The position numbers were made by a program, and so were the translations under genes. Shown here piece after piece: positions 17,726 to 28,435 of a stretch of DNA of 64,000 nt. The notes beneath the pieces are model-generated. The model had not been told where the DNA came from and searched no databases. It saw nothing but the letters and a program-made list of their open reading frames with translations. How positions within the stretch are numbered: position 1 is the stretch's first letter; each line of letters opens with the position of its first letter. This DNA is from Allopusillimonas soli (GTDB lineage: Bacteria > Pseudomonadota > Gammaproteobacteria > Burkholderiales > Burkholderiaceae_B), in the NCBI RefSeq assembly GCF_004153445.1, contig NZ_SDQC01000001.1:806001-870000 (forward strand), written 5' to 3'.

Positions 17726-18365
17726 GCGCGCACTCCTTCTTTCTATTGCTGTCGTGCGCAGTCCGGACGTTGCCGCGTTTCAACGCCCCTGAAGCCCTTG
17801 CGGTGATCAAGGCATCCAGCACCTTGCATGCATCGCCAACCGGATCCGCGCTGTAGTTGACCTGGGCGCCCGCAATTGCGCCGTCCCACAGCAATTGGCA
17901 TTGCAGGCCGAACTCCACCGGATTCGGCCAGCCCGCCTCCCGAGCAATTTGTTCGAAGCATGTGGCCATTCTGCGCTTCTGCTCTGCGGACAACACGGCG
18001 CCGGGGTGCAACGCATCCGCCAGTTCCACTGTGGCATTGATAAACACACAGCCGCGAAACTCGGGCGTGCTCACTATCTGGCGCAGATAGCCAAATGCCG
18101 CCATCACCTTGTCGCGCGGCGACCTCGCCGCATCAATGGCATGGGTGATGGCGTCGCGGCGTTCAGTCATGCGGGCTTCCAGCACGGCTACCACGATGTC
18201 GTTCTTGGATTTGAAATGGTGATAGAGCGTCATGCGGGCAATGCCGCTGGTCTCGATGATTTCATTGATGCCAACGTGGTTGATGCCCTTGCGATAGAAC
18301 AGATCCGAGGCGCAGGCAAGGATACGGCTCTTGGCGGACGGCTGCGATGCGGGCGGACGAGGCAT
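17712..18365 (-). CDS. TetR/AcrR family regulator
   Basis: A 217-residue TetR-type repressor. The DNA-binding domain is AKSRILACASDLFYRKGINHVGINEIIETSGIARMTLYHHFKSKNDIVVAVLEAR (residues about 11-65), followed by an all-helical ligand and dimer domain. It is first in a two-gene operon with the MFS exporter and probably represses it together with itself. A short GAC-TG-GTC element flanked by TATA lies 32 bases upstream of its start. The pattern resembles YxaF/LmrA-like TetR proteins that respond to small lipophilic compounds. Confidence 0.93.
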   Translation of the reverse strand: MPRPPASQPSAKSRILACASDLFYRKGINHVGINEIIETSGIARMTLYHHFKSKNDIVVAVLEARMTERRDAITHAIDAARSPRDKVMAAFGYLRQIVSTPEFRGCVFINATVELADALHPGAVLSAEQKRRMATCFEQIAREAGWPNPVEFGLQCQLLWDGAIAGAQVNYSADPVGDACKVLDALITARASGALKRGNVRTAHDSNRKKECAHAAR

Positions 18366-18396
18366 GACAAGGCTCCAATGGGTCTGGCAAAACTTA

Positions 18397-18414
18397 TATA
18401 GACTGGTCAGTATA
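18397..18414. promoter_or_regulatory. Candidate TetR operator
   Basis: TATA-GAC-TG-GTC-AGTATA at 18397-18414: the core GAC/GTC is a short palindrome and the TATA flanks are symmetric, but the six bases between are only partly so. The spacing (32 bases before the TetR start) fits autoregulation. Confidence 0.35.
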
Positions 18415-18588
18415 ATAAATCCGATTCACAACAATGAAAAGCTTTTTAATGTTCCGCATTGCGAACGGCCATTCCGAAATATTTGCATCGCCAAAATCTC
18501 CGTGACAGAATGACGCAGCCCGCGATTCAGTCGCGATATGTAAATGGCCGATTCGAGCCAGACAACAATACGGAGGCAAGGTCAATAT

Positions 18589-19371
18589 ATGGGTGGCACG
18601 GAACACGGCGGCGACAGGCAGTTCGTGAATGCGTTGGCGCGCGGGCTGGACATCCTGCGCTGCTTCCAGCCAGGAAAGAGCCATCTCACCAATGCCGAGC
18701 TCTCACGGGAGACAGGATTTCCCAAGCCCACGGTTTCGCGTCTCACCTACACCCTGTGCAAGCTAGGCTATCTGGAATACTCGGAAAACCTGGGCAAGTA
18801 CGGCTTGGCGTCGGGCGTGCTCAGCCTGGGTTATTCGCTGCTGGCAAACATGGACGTGCGCAATATGGCCAGGTCCTACATGCAGGAGCTGGCGGAATAT
18901 TCAAGCCTGTCGGTGTCGCTGGGCGTACGCGATCGGCTCGACATGATCTATGTCGAAACCTGCCGGGGAAGTTCGCGCGTCACGCTGCGGCTGGACGTGG
19001 GATCGCGCATACCGGTTGCCACCACGTCCATGGGCAAGGCCATGATCTGCGGCATATCCCAGCATGAGCGCTCCGCCGTCCTGCAGGACATCCAGAAGAC
19101 CGATCCGGATAACTGGCCGCGGATTCAGCGCGATATCGACGAGGCGCTGGACATGTACACCAAACAGGGTTTCTGCATCAACCAGGGCGAGTGGCAGCCG
19201 GAAATTCACGCCGTCGGCGTGCCGCTGCGCACCGTGCATGGCGATAAGCAGATGGCGCTCAACTGCGGCGGTCCTGCCTATTTGCTGTCTCGCAGCAGGC
19301 TCGAAAACGATCTGGGGCCCAGGTTGGCCGAGCTGGTGCGCGACGTGGAATCGCGAATCGGCCTTGCATGA
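18589..19371 (+). CDS. IclR family transcriptional regulator
   Basis: A 260-residue IclR-type regulator. The winged helix is clear (FVNALARGLDILRCFQPGKSHLTNAELSRETGFPKPTVSRLTYTLCKLGYLEY), and the effector domain follows (SVSLGVRDRLDMIYVETC, VATTSMGKAMICG, GEWQPEIHAVGVPL). The ATG at 18589 is preferred over 18544 because GGAGG stands upstream of it (18572-18576, spacing 12), while 18544 has no ribosome site. It lies on the same strand 43 bases before an acyl-CoA dehydrogenase gene. It probably controls the acid-activation and transport operon that follows to 26594. Confidence 0.92.
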   Translation: MGGTEHGGDRQFVNALARGLDILRCFQPGKSHLTNAELSRETGFPKPTVSRLTYTLCKLGYLEYSENLGKYGLASGVLSLGYSLLANMDVRNMARSYMQELAEYSSLSVSLGVRDRLDMIYVETCRGSSRVTLRLDVGSRIPVATTSMGKAMICGISQHERSAVLQDIQKTDPDNWPRIQRDIDEALDMYTKQGFCINQGEWQPEIHAVGVPLRTVHGDKQMALNCGGPAYLLSRSRLENDLGPRLAELVRDVESRIGLA

Positions 19372-19414
19372 ACCGCCGCCGGATCAATATCCATACTGAG
19401 GCATAAGGAAAGAA

Positions 19415-20568
19415 ATGATACGAGATCAGGAAACATTGAATATCCTGCTGGATTCGGTATCGCGCTTCGTGCGTGAGCAACTGGTTCCTATCGAAGAGCA
19501 GGTGGCGGAAACCGATACCATTCCGGAGACGGTCGTCGCACAGATGCGCAACCTCGGGCTGTTCGGTCTGTCGGTCCCGGAGCAGTACGGCGGCCTGGAT
19601 CTGACCATGGAAGAGGAGGTGCTGTTTGCTTTCGAGATCGCCAAAACGTCGCCGGCATTCCGCTCGCTCATTGGGACAAACAACGGCATCGGCGCGCAAG
19701 GCATTGTCATCGACGGCACGCCCGAACAGAAGGCCAAGTATCTGCCTCGCCTGGCGTCAGGAGAAATCATCGGGTCATTCGCGCTGACCGAACCGGGCGC
19801 GGGCTCCGATGCCGCCTCGCTGAGAACCACCGCCGTGCGCGATGGCGACCACTACGTGCTCAACGGCACCAAGCGTTTCATCACAAACGCGCCGGAGGCC
19901 GGCATCTTCACTGTCATGGCACGCACCGATCCGCAGAAAAAAGGCGGCGGCGGCATCTCCGCCTTCATCGTCGAAGCGGATACCGCAGGCCTCTCTCTGG
20001 GGAAAGTGGACAAGAAAATGGGCCAGCGCGGTGCGCATACCTGCGATGTGGTGCTTGAGAACTGCCGCGTTCCGGCCGAAAACCTCATCGGCGGACGTGA
20101 AGGCGTCGGCTTCAAGACAGCAATGAAAGTTCTGGACAAAGGCAGATTGCATATTGCAGCGGTAAGCGTCGGTGTTGCGGAGCGCATGCTCGACGATACC
20201 TTGCGCTACGCAATGGAACGCGAACAGTTCGGCCAGCCCATCGCGGACTTTCAACTCATTCAAGCCATGCTGGCCGACAGCAAGGCCGAGGCCTATGCGG
20301 CGCGATGCATGGTCATCGACGCGGCGCGGCGGCGCGACGCCGGCGAAAACGTAGGTACGCATGCATCATGCTGCAAGCTGTTTGCAACTGAAATGTGCGG
20401 CCGTGTCGCGGATAGGGCAGTTCAGATCCATGGCGGGGCCGGCTATGTGTCCGACTACGGCATAGAGCGCTTCTACCGCGATGTACGTCTGTTCCGCATC
20501 TACGAGGGCACCACCCAGATCCAGCAACTGGTCATCGCTCGCAACATGATACGCGAGGCGCGCGGCCA

Positions 20569-20572
<4 letters not shown>
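19415..20572 (+). CDS. Acyl-CoA dehydrogenase
   Basis: A 385-residue FAD-dependent acyl-CoA dehydrogenase that forms the 2,3-double bond of an acyl-CoA and passes electrons to ETF. Family signatures are FALTEPGAGSDAASL, the C-terminal IHGGAGY and IYEGTTQIQQLVIAR; the Glu of YEGTT is the catalytic base of the short/medium-chain group. The start has an AAGGAA site. The stop overlaps the following ligase start by 4 bases (ATGA at 20569-20572), so an acyl-CoA made by that ligase is the likely substrate. The order regulator, dehydrogenase, ligase, ABC importer suggests a complete uptake and first-oxidation route for a carboxylic acid. Confidence 0.95.
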
Positions 20573-22179
<1,607 letters not shown>

Positions 22180-22191
22180 GAGACAAGCAAG

Positions 22192-23364
22192 ATGAAACCA
22201 CAAGGATACAAACGACTGGCACTGGTTGCGGCACTCGCGCTCTCGCTGCATGCGCCGTCAGCCCTCGCCGACGAATTCCTGGTCGGCGAACAAGAGCCAT
22301 TGACAGGCCCGCTGGCCAGGGTTGGGCACGGCATGCACGAAGGCATACAGGTCGCGGTCGAGGTGTTCAACAAGACCAACGGCAAGCATACAGTCAAGCT
22401 ATTGACGCAGGATGACGAGTCATCCCCGGCCAAGGCCGTGGCCGCCGTGGAAAAACTCGCCTCGGAAGGTGTCGTCGCCTTCACCGGCGGTTATGGCTCA
22501 AATATTATCGGCCCGGCGTCCGATGCGGCCAACAAGCTCGGCCTGCCATACATCACGTCGGGCGGTGTGGCCAACGGTCTGGTTCAGCGCGGATACAAGA
22601 CATTTTTCCGCATCAACAACACGGCGGGCTACGAGAAAGCGATGGTCGGCGTCTTGCAGGCGATGCAGGCCAAGTCCGCCTCCATGATCTACTCCACCAA
22701 GGAAGCCACGCAGCATCTTGCACAGGATGTCCAGAAGGACCTGGAGGCCAAGGGCCTGAAAGTGGCCATGCATGCCTTTGACCCCGGCATCTCCGATTTC
22801 AAGCCCATCGTGAACAAAGTGCGGCTGCAGGACAGGCCTGACGTGATACTGATGGTGGGTTACGAGAACGACTATATCGGCATACTGCGTGCCGCCAAGG
22901 TTCTCAAGCCGGATGTCAAGGCGTTGGTGGGCGTCTGGTCGCTTGCGACGCCCAAGATGGCTGCCGACTTCCCGGATCTGATGCCGAAGGTATATGGTAC
23001 GGCGCTGCTTCCCTATCCAGCCACTTTCACCACCGAAGAAGGCAAGGCCTTCCACGACACCTATAAAAAACTGTTCGACAAGGATCCAGACTATCTCGGC
23101 CAATTCGGCTATGTGCAATCCATGCTGCTCTTCAATGCCATCGCCCGCGCTGCAGACAAAGGCACCGCGGACAAGGGAGGTATCGCCCAGGAGCTTGCCG
23201 CCACGGATGCCAAGACATTGATTGGGCGCGTGCAATTCACCAACGGCGACAACCTGAATTTCACGCACCACATGGGACAGCATCAGGGCAAGAAAATAGA
23301 AATTGTCTGGCCCAAGGAAGACGCCACCGCGCCCATGCAATACCCGGGCGTCCCCTGGAAATAA
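22192..23364 (+). CDS. Liv-type ABC substrate-binding protein
   Basis: A 390-residue Peripla_BP_6 receptor with a signal peptide (residues 1-25, ending SALADE). The mature start EFLVGEQEPLTGPLARVGHGMHEGIQVAVEV and later GGYGSNIIGPASDAANKLGLPYITSGG are typical of receptors in aromatic-acid importers as well as amino acid ones. Its ATG has CTAGGAGAC upstream. It is the first of five consecutive transporter genes (binding protein, two permeases, two ATPases), all on one strand with short gaps or overlaps. The acyl-CoA ligase just upstream suggests it captures the acid that the ligase activates. Confidence 0.95.
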   Translation: MKPQGYKRLALVAALALSLHAPSALADEFLVGEQEPLTGPLARVGHGMHEGIQVAVEVFNKTNGKHTVKLLTQDDESSPAKAVAAVEKLASEGVVAFTGGYGSNIIGPASDAANKLGLPYITSGGVANGLVQRGYKTFFRINNTAGYEKAMVGVLQAMQAKSASMIYSTKEATQHLAQDVQKDLEAKGLKVAMHAFDPGISDFKPIVNKVRLQDRPDVILMVGYENDYIGILRAAKVLKPDVKALVGVWSLATPKMAADFPDLMPKVYGTALLPYPATFTTEEGKAFHDTYKKLFDKDPDYLGQFGYVQSMLLFNAIARAADKGTADKGGIAQELAATDAKTLIGRVQFTNGDNLNFTHHMGQHQGKKIEIVWPKEDATAPMQYPGVPWK

Positions 23365-23379
23365 ACGGACTATTCCTAC

Positions 23380-24252
23380 ATGCTGGAACTTATTCTGCAG
23401 GCGCTCTATTCCGGGGTGCTTCAGGGCGGCTCATATGCTCTGATCGCCCTCGGACTGGCGCTGGTCTTCGGCACCATGAAGATCATCAACCTGGCGCACG
23501 GCGAACTGGTGCTGCTCGCTGCATACGTTGCCTATACATTTGAATCGTCAACGGGGCTGAACCCCATGCTGGCGATACCGTTGGCCTTGATTGTTGTGTG
23601 TCTTTCAGCGGCGATCATGTATTACCTGGTTAGCCTGATCAAATCGGACAGAGAACTCAACTCGCTTATTCTGACCTACGGAATCGGTGTCATTCTCACC
23701 AATCTGATCCTCCTCATCTGGTCCGCCGACATCCGCTCCACGTCGTCATCCTGGCTGCTGGATGCCATTGTGATCGGGCCGCTGTTCAGCATGCGCAGCG
23801 AACCCCTGTTCTTCGGCATTAGCATCTTGTTGATGGGCGGAGTATGGTGGTGGCTCTCGCGCAGCTGGTATGGACGGGCGGTGCGCGCCGTCGCGGGCAA
23901 TCGGGCCGCAGCATCGCTGATGGGCATCAACCCGAGGCGAACCGAGCTGGTGTCCTTCATCATTGCTGGGCTGCTGGCTTCATTCGCGGGCGTGGCCATA
24001 TTCAGCTACGGCGTGATCCAGCCTTCGCTCGGACACGTACTGACAATCAAGGCCTTCATCATCACCGTCCTGGCCGGCATCGGATCCATTCCCGGCGTGC
24101 TGGTCGGCGCCTTGCTGCTTGGCGTTACCGAGGCATTGACGGTAACGCTGGCCAGCTCCGCACTGCAGGAGCTGACTGGAATGGTGCTGTTTCTTCTGGT
24201 GTTATTTGTTATGCCTAACGGCCTGTTCGGCTCAGCGGGGAGGCGCGGATGA
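23380..24252 (+). CDS. Liv-type ABC permease, LivH-like
   Basis: A 290-residue branched-chain amino acid-type inner-membrane permease. LivH marks include GVLQGGSYALIALGLALVFGTMKIINLAHGELV at the N terminus and the cytoplasmic loop GRAVRAVAGNRAAASLMGINPRR. About eight hydrophobic segments are visible. It ends overlapping the next permease by 4 bases. It forms the channel heterodimer with the LivM-like protein, driven by the two ATPases downstream. Confidence 0.96.
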   Translation: MLELILQALYSGVLQGGSYALIALGLALVFGTMKIINLAHGELVLLAAYVAYTFESSTGLNPMLAIPLALIVVCLSAAIMYYLVSLIKSDRELNSLILTYGIGVILTNLILLIWSADIRSTSSSWLLDAIVIGPLFSMRSEPLFFGISILLMGGVWWWLSRSWYGRAVRAVAGNRAAASLMGINPRRTELVSFIIAGLLASFAGVAIFSYGVIQPSLGHVLTIKAFIITVLAGIGSIPGVLVGALLLGVTEALTVTLASSALQELTGMVLFLLVLFVMPNGLFGSAGRRG

Positions 24253-25199
24253 TTGCACGCACACTAAGCATCACGGCAGCGATCATAGCTGCCTATGTGG
24301 CTGTTCCATTGATAGTGGGCGACAGCCATTACATCATGAGCCTGATCACCGCATCGCTGGTCGTGGGCGGCGTCGCGCTTGCCTGGGCCCTGCTCGGAAA
24401 CCTTGGCGGCATGGTCAGTTTCGGCCATTCGGCCTTCTTCGGCGTGGGCGCGTATGTATCTGCCATCCTTACCATGAAGGCAGGGGTCCCGGTGCTGGCA
24501 GCCATGCTGCTGGGCGGTCTTGGCGCCACCATCGCGTCCATTGTCATGCTGCCCGTGTTGCGGCTTCGCGGTCCCTACTTTGCCTTGGCCATACTAGCCT
24601 ATGCCCATATATTCAAGATCGTCGCCACGGAATGGTCGTCCATGACCGGCGGATCGGGCGGTATATCGAGCATACCGCGCTTCCCTCATGTGCTGGGCCT
24701 GGACCTTGCAGGCAAGACCGGCAACTATCTCATCATACTGACGATACTGCTTGTCTTTGTACTGTGTTATGGCGCAATACGTCGCAGCCATTACGGTATT
24801 GCGCTCAGGGCCATGCACGAGACCGAGGACGCCACCCGCGTGCTGGGCGTGAACAGCACGCTGCTCAAGGCCATGATGCTGTTCGTATCGGCCTTCATGA
24901 CGGGCGTCGTCGGTGCGTTCAATGCGCATTACATCAACTTTCTGGAACCGGACTACGCCTTTAACGGGGTATGGATAACACTGCCCATCATTGCCGCGAT
25001 TTTCGGCGGCTATCGCACTGTGGTCGGCCCCCTGCTGGGCGCTCTCGTGGTCTATCTGGTCGATCAGCTCGTATTCAAGAGTCTGATTCCATCCGGCCAC
25101 CAACTGATACTGGGCGCGCTGCTGGTAGCCATGATCATATTCAGCCCGCGCGGCCTGCTTCCCCTGCTGGCAAACCGGAGGAATCATGCTTCAGCTTGA
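24249..25199 (+). CDS. Liv-type ABC permease, LivM-like
   Basis: A 316-residue LivM-type permease with about ten hydrophobic stretches. Family signatures are GNLGGMVSFGHSAFFGVGAY, LRGPYFALAILAYA, and the coupling loop GIALRAMHETEDATRVLGVN. Its start overlaps the LivH stop (ATGA at 24249-24252) and its end overlaps the first ATPase start by 14 bases, so the four membrane and ATPase genes are translated together. It partners LivH-like 23380-24252 in the membrane. Confidence 0.96.
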   Translation: MIARTLSITAAIIAAYVAVPLIVGDSHYIMSLITASLVVGGVALAWALLGNLGGMVSFGHSAFFGVGAYVSAILTMKAGVPVLAAMLLGGLGATIASIVMLPVLRLRGPYFALAILAYAHIFKIVATEWSSMTGGSGGISSIPRFPHVLGLDLAGKTGNYLIILTILLVFVLCYGAIRRSHYGIALRAMHETEDATRVLGVNSTLLKAMMLFVSAFMTGVVGAFNAHYINFLEPDYAFNGVWITLPIIAAIFGGYRTVVGPLLGALVVYLVDQLVFKSLIPSGHQLILGALLVAMIIFSPRGLLPLLANRRNHASA

Positions 25200-25896
25200 C
25201 GACATGACGATTCGCTTCGGCGCACTGACTGCTGTCGATGCCGTGACGCTGACCGCACATCGCAATGAGGTGCTGGGGCTGGTGGGGCCCAACGGCGCAG
25301 GGAAGACGACGCTGTTCAACGCAATCTCGGGTCTCGTCCGCCCCACGTCCGGCAGTATACGTTTTCAGGATGCAGACCTGTCGCGCATGCCGCTGCATCG
25401 GCGCGCGCGCCTGGGCATCGGACGCACATTCCAGATCCCGCAGCCCCTGGCCGAGCTGACTGTACGCGAAAACCTGGTGGTTGCGCAGCGCTTCTCCACA
25501 GGCCGCACCGACGATGAGCAGATTGCGCAAGTGCTGGACTTCACGGGCCTGGCCGCACTGGCGCAACGCAATGCGGCGACCGAGCTGGCGCTCACTGAAT
25601 TGAAGGCATTGGAGATTGCCAAAGCCCTTTGCACCAAGCCCAAGCTGCTTCTTCTGGATGAGGTGCTTGCCGGACTCGAAACTGCCGGCAAGCGCCGTTT
25701 CGTTGGCATGCTGCGGGATCTGCATGCGCGTTTCCAGGTGGGCATCGTCATCATCGAGCACGATATCGAGACAATTGGCCAATTATGCAATCGCGTTGCC
25801 GCACTGGACTTTGGCCATCTGATAGCACTGGGCACGCCCGACGATGTATTCAATGATCCCGAGGTCGTGCGCAGCTATACAGGAGGCCAGACATGA
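25186..25896 (+). CDS. Liv-type ABC ATPase, LivG-like
   Basis: A 236-residue ABC ATPase of the LivG group. Walker A is GPNGAGKTT, the Q-loop follows near RTFQIPQP, and Walker B is LLLLDEVLAGLE. The signature position reads TELALTELKALEIAKAL instead of the usual LSGGQ-like sequence, as is common in LivG relatives (LSYGQQR), so the signature here is unusually diverged. It starts within the end of the LivM gene and its stop overlaps the LivF start by 4 bases. It pairs with the LivF-like protein to power import. Confidence 0.93.
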   Translation: MLQLDDMTIRFGALTAVDAVTLTAHRNEVLGLVGPNGAGKTTLFNAISGLVRPTSGSIRFQDADLSRMPLHRRARLGIGRTFQIPQPLAELTVRENLVVAQRFSTGRTDDEQIAQVLDFTGLAALAQRNAATELALTELKALEIAKALCTKPKLLLLDEVLAGLETAGKRRFVGMLRDLHARFQVGIVIIEHDIETIGQLCNRVAALDFGHLIALGTPDDVFNDPEVVRSYTGGQT

Positions 25897-26594
25897 TAGA
25901 GATCCGCGATGTGCGCGCAGGCTATGGATCCATCAATATTCTGTGGGATGTATCCCTGAGCGTGCCCAAAGGAAAGCTGACAACCATCATCGGGCCGAAC
26001 GGCGCGGGCAAGACGACGCTGCTCAGAACCATCATGGGGATTGTGCCGGCGTCGGCGGGAACCATTACTTTGGATGGCCAGGCCCTGGCAGGCACGCCTA
26101 CCTGGGATATGCCCGGCCTGGGCATGGTTATGATTCCCGAAGGCAGGATGATATTCAAGGACATGACCGTCGAGGAAAACCTGATGCTCGGCGCCTTTCC
26201 CCGCAGCAAGCGCGCAGAGGCCAAGACGCGGCTGGAACACGCCTATGCGATGTTTCCCCGCTTGCGCGAGCGCCGCAAGCAGGCTGCCGGCACCTTGTCG
26301 GGCGGAGAAGCCCAGATGGTTGCCATGGCACGCGGACTGATGTCGGACCCGCGTGTATTGATCATAGACGAGCCGTCATTGGGACTGGCACCCGTCATCG
26401 TCAACGAACTGTTCCAGACACTGGCAAGGCTTAAAGATGAAGGCCGCACCATCATTCTGGTAGAACAGAGCACACATCGTGCGGTGGGCGTGGCTGACCA
26501 GGTTTATCTCATGCAAACTGGCAGAGTCGTCCTGGACATGCCCGCCAGCGAAGTGGACATGGAACGCCTGCACGATTTGTACTTTGCACATTAA
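25893..26594 (+). CDS. Liv-type ABC ATPase, LivF-like
   Basis: A 233-residue ABC ATPase of the LivF group. Walker A is GPNGAGKTT, the signature is LSGGEAQMVAMARGL, Walker B is VLIIDEPSLGLAP, and the switch His lies in LVEQSTHRAV (a Ser-Thr-His form). It begins inside the LivG stop. It is the last gene of the long + strand operon that starts with the IclR regulator, and it ends before a strong hairpin at 26621-26643. Confidence 0.96.
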   Translation: MIEIRDVRAGYGSINILWDVSLSVPKGKLTTIIGPNGAGKTTLLRTIMGIVPASAGTITLDGQALAGTPTWDMPGLGMVMIPEGRMIFKDMTVEENLMLGAFPRSKRAEAKTRLEHAYAMFPRLRERRKQAAGTLSGGEAQMVAMARGLMSDPRVLIIDEPSLGLAPVIVNELFQTLARLKDEGRTIILVEQSTHRAVGVADQVYLMQTGRVVLDMPASEVDMERLHDLYFAH

Positions 26595-26620
26595 ACGCAA
26601 CAGCGCCCCTGCCGCCTGAA

Positions 26621-26643
26621 TCCGGCCCGCTGTGCGGGCCGGA
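26621..26643. terminator. Strong GC hairpin terminator
   Basis: TCCGGCCCGC (26621-26630) pairs perfectly with GCGGGCCGGA (26634-26643) around a TGT loop: ten pairs. It lies between the convergent transporter operon and the hydroxyacid dehydrogenase gene and probably ends both transcripts. No T tract follows. Confidence 0.65.
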
Positions 26644-26665
26644 CTCCTGGCATGGCCTCGCCGCG

Positions 26666-27607
26666 CTACCTCACCGGTGTCAGCAGGCAGCCCTTGGCCA
26701 GCCAGGCCTCGACATTGGCCAGCACCAGATCCTCCATATCCCCGCGGGTGTCCCGGGTAGCGCTGCCTATGTGGGGCGTCAGCACAAGATGATCCATGCC
26801 GCGGAATGAAGCGGGCATCACCGGCTCGCTCTCAAGCACATCCAGACCGGCACCGCCCAGGACGCCATCGCGCAACGCGGCTTCCAGCGCCTGTTCATCG
26901 ATAATCGAACCCCTGGCGATATTGATCAGAATACCCTCAGACCCCAGAGCACGCAGCACTTGTGCATCAACAAGATGGCGTGTTTGCGGACCGCCAGGGC
27001 AAGCGACAACAAGGAAATCGCACCAGTCCGCAAGATCGGTCAGCTTGTCGAAATAGCGGCCAGCGGCTTCCGGATGGGCGCGTCGATTGTGATAGCCGAT
27101 ATCCATGCTGAACCCCGCTGCGCGCTTGGCAATGGCGCGGCCTATGCGGCCCATGCCCAGTATTCCCAGGCGTTTGCCCGACACTCGCATGGCCTGGGGA
27201 AAGCCTCCCATGTCACGCCACCGCCCCGCCTTTACATAGTGATCGGCTTGCGCCACCTTGCGGGCCACCGCAAGCAGCAGTGCCCACGCAAGGTCAGCCA
27301 CGCAATCATCCAGCACATCGGGCGTATTGCTCACCGCGATGCCTCGCTCGGCGGCCGCATCGATATCGAGCGTGTCATAGCCCACACCCCAGCTGCACAC
27401 AGCCTGCAGGGCGGGCAGACGGTCAATGAGACCTCGGTCAAAACCGGCGCGCGCCGTGGTCACCAGAACCCGTGCCGTGCCGGCCTCCGGCGGCACATCG
27501 GTCGCCGAATGCTTATCGAACAAGGGCAACGCGCCATAGCGCCTTACAAGCTCTGTGTCGAAGCGGGGGCTGATCGATACAAGCTGAACGACTTCACATT
27601 GCGCCAT
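26666..27607 (-). CDS. D-2-hydroxyacid dehydrogenase (glyoxylate/hydroxypyruvate reductase-like)
   Basis: A 313-residue NAD(P)-dependent D-isomer 2-hydroxyacid dehydrogenase. The Rossmann motif LGILGMGRIGRAIAKRA is present, and the catalytic triad regions are INIARGSIIDE (Arg), LDVLESEPVMP (Glu) and LTPHIGSAT (His). It reduces a 2-keto acid such as glyoxylate or hydroxypyruvate. The start giving MAQCEV (27607) is preferred to the ATG two codons earlier because GGAG stands seven bases before it. The upstream 39-codon reading frame ends at this start region, so translational coupling is possible. Specific substrate unknown. Confidence 0.93.
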   Translation of the reverse strand: MAQCEVVQLVSISPRFDTELVRRYGALPLFDKHSATDVPPEAGTARVLVTTARAGFDRGLIDRLPALQAVCSWGVGYDTLDIDAAAERGIAVSNTPDVLDDCVADLAWALLLAVARKVAQADHYVKAGRWRDMGGFPQAMRVSGKRLGILGMGRIGRAIAKRAAGFSMDIGYHNRRAHPEAAGRYFDKLTDLADWCDFLVVACPGGPQTRHLVDAQVLRALGSEGILINIARGSIIDEQALEAALRDGVLGGAGLDVLESEPVMPASFRGMDHLVLTPHIGSATRDTRGDMEDLVLANVEAWLAKGCLLTPVR

Positions 27608-27609
27608 GG

Positions 27610-27729
27610 TCATTCTCCGCTTGGCATCATGCCGGCGCAGACCTCAGCCACAACCCGCAGCATGTACCGTGGCATGTCGTCCACCGTGTATGCACAGCCT
27701 CGCCTGCGCTGTTTGCCGTTGTCGTCCAT
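27610..27729 (-). CDS. Candidate 39-residue small protein or leader peptide
   Basis: A 39-codon reading frame starting MDDNGKQRRRGCAYTVDDM and ending GMMPSGE. A full AAGGAGG ribosome site lies 10 bases before its ATG (forward strand 27740-27746). Its stop TGA (27610-27612) overlaps the upstream ATG of the dehydrogenase, and the GGAG that serves the dehydrogenase is inside its last codons, the layout of a translationally coupled small gene. It is basic at the N terminus (KQRRR) and carries one Cys in each half. No function is recognised; it could be a leader peptide or a small regulator. Confidence 0.45.
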   Translation of the reverse strand: MDDNGKQRRRGCAYTVDDMPRYMLRVVAEVCAGMMPSGE

Positions 27730-27985
27730 CTGGTGCTTGCCTCCTTGTTTCAACCTTTCGTCGCCGGCAGCATCACTGCCTCGGTCGGCTTGCCGCCTTC
27801 TTATGGATAAGCACGGCAACATCTCTGGAAGAACTATTATTCACTACGCCCTGCATGTCAACCACGCCCGGGCGGGGCCATGTCGCCCCTATCCGGGCCC
27901 TCGCCGGACGCCTCACGCTATGATACGCGGTGATTCATGAAACGCGCCGCAATGGAAGACGCGCCCATAACAAGGATACCGAGAC

Positions 27986-28435
27986 ATGTCACCGGAGACA
28001 CCATGCCTGTTCTGCGCCATCGGGAAGGGAAGCATTCCCGCCACCATTGTGCACGAGACCCCCGACCTGCTTGCCTTTCTTGATGTCCGGCCCATACGTC
28101 CGGGGCATGTGCTGATCATTCCACGCAAGCACTACCCCTACTTCGATGATCTGCCTGCCGATCTGGCGACAGGCATCCTGCAGTCGGGGCAGGTGCTGGC
28201 GCGAGCCATGAAAGCGCACTATGGCTGCGAACGCGTTGGCTTTGTATTTACCGGAACCGATATCGATCATGCGCATGCGCATGTCGTGCCGCTGTTTTCA
28301 GCCAAGGATATTACGTCCATTCAGTACATGGAGCAGAAGGACGTGACCTTCCGGCCGGCCCCGCAATCCAGCCGCGAAGATCTGGCCAAAGAGGCCGCCG
28401 CTCTCCGCGCGGCGCTGGCGCAGGGAGCCGGCTAG
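27986..28435 (+). CDS. HIT family protein
   Basis: A 149-residue histidine-triad nucleotide-binding protein. The HIT motif is visible as DHAHAHVVPLF (His-x-His-x-His arrangement), with the N-terminal CLFCAIGKGSIPATIVHETPDLLAFLDVRPIRPGHVLIIPRKHY typical of Hint/HinT-like hydrolases. These cytoplasmic enzymes hydrolyse nucleoside phosphoramidates or adenylated compounds. The ATG is preceded by AAGGATACC. Its stop overlaps the SDR gene stop by 4 bases on the other strand. Function in this neighbourhood is not evident. Confidence 0.93.
   Translation: MSPETPCLFCAIGKGSIPATIVHETPDLLAFLDVRPIRPGHVLIIPRKHYPYFDDLPADLATGILQSGQVLARAMKAHYGCERVGFVFTGTDIDHAHAHVVPLFSAKDITSIQYMEQKDVTFRPAPQSSREDLAKEAAALRAALAQGAG

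Noticed and set aside
18459-19067. A second open frame over the start of the IclR gene
   Set aside because: It is a shifted frame of the IclR gene with no family features; the IclR frame has a complete helix-turn-helix.
27842-27940. Short open frames between the 39-codon gene and the HIT gene
   Set aside because: They have no ribosome sites and no recognisable sequence; the stretch is best read as the divergent promoter region.
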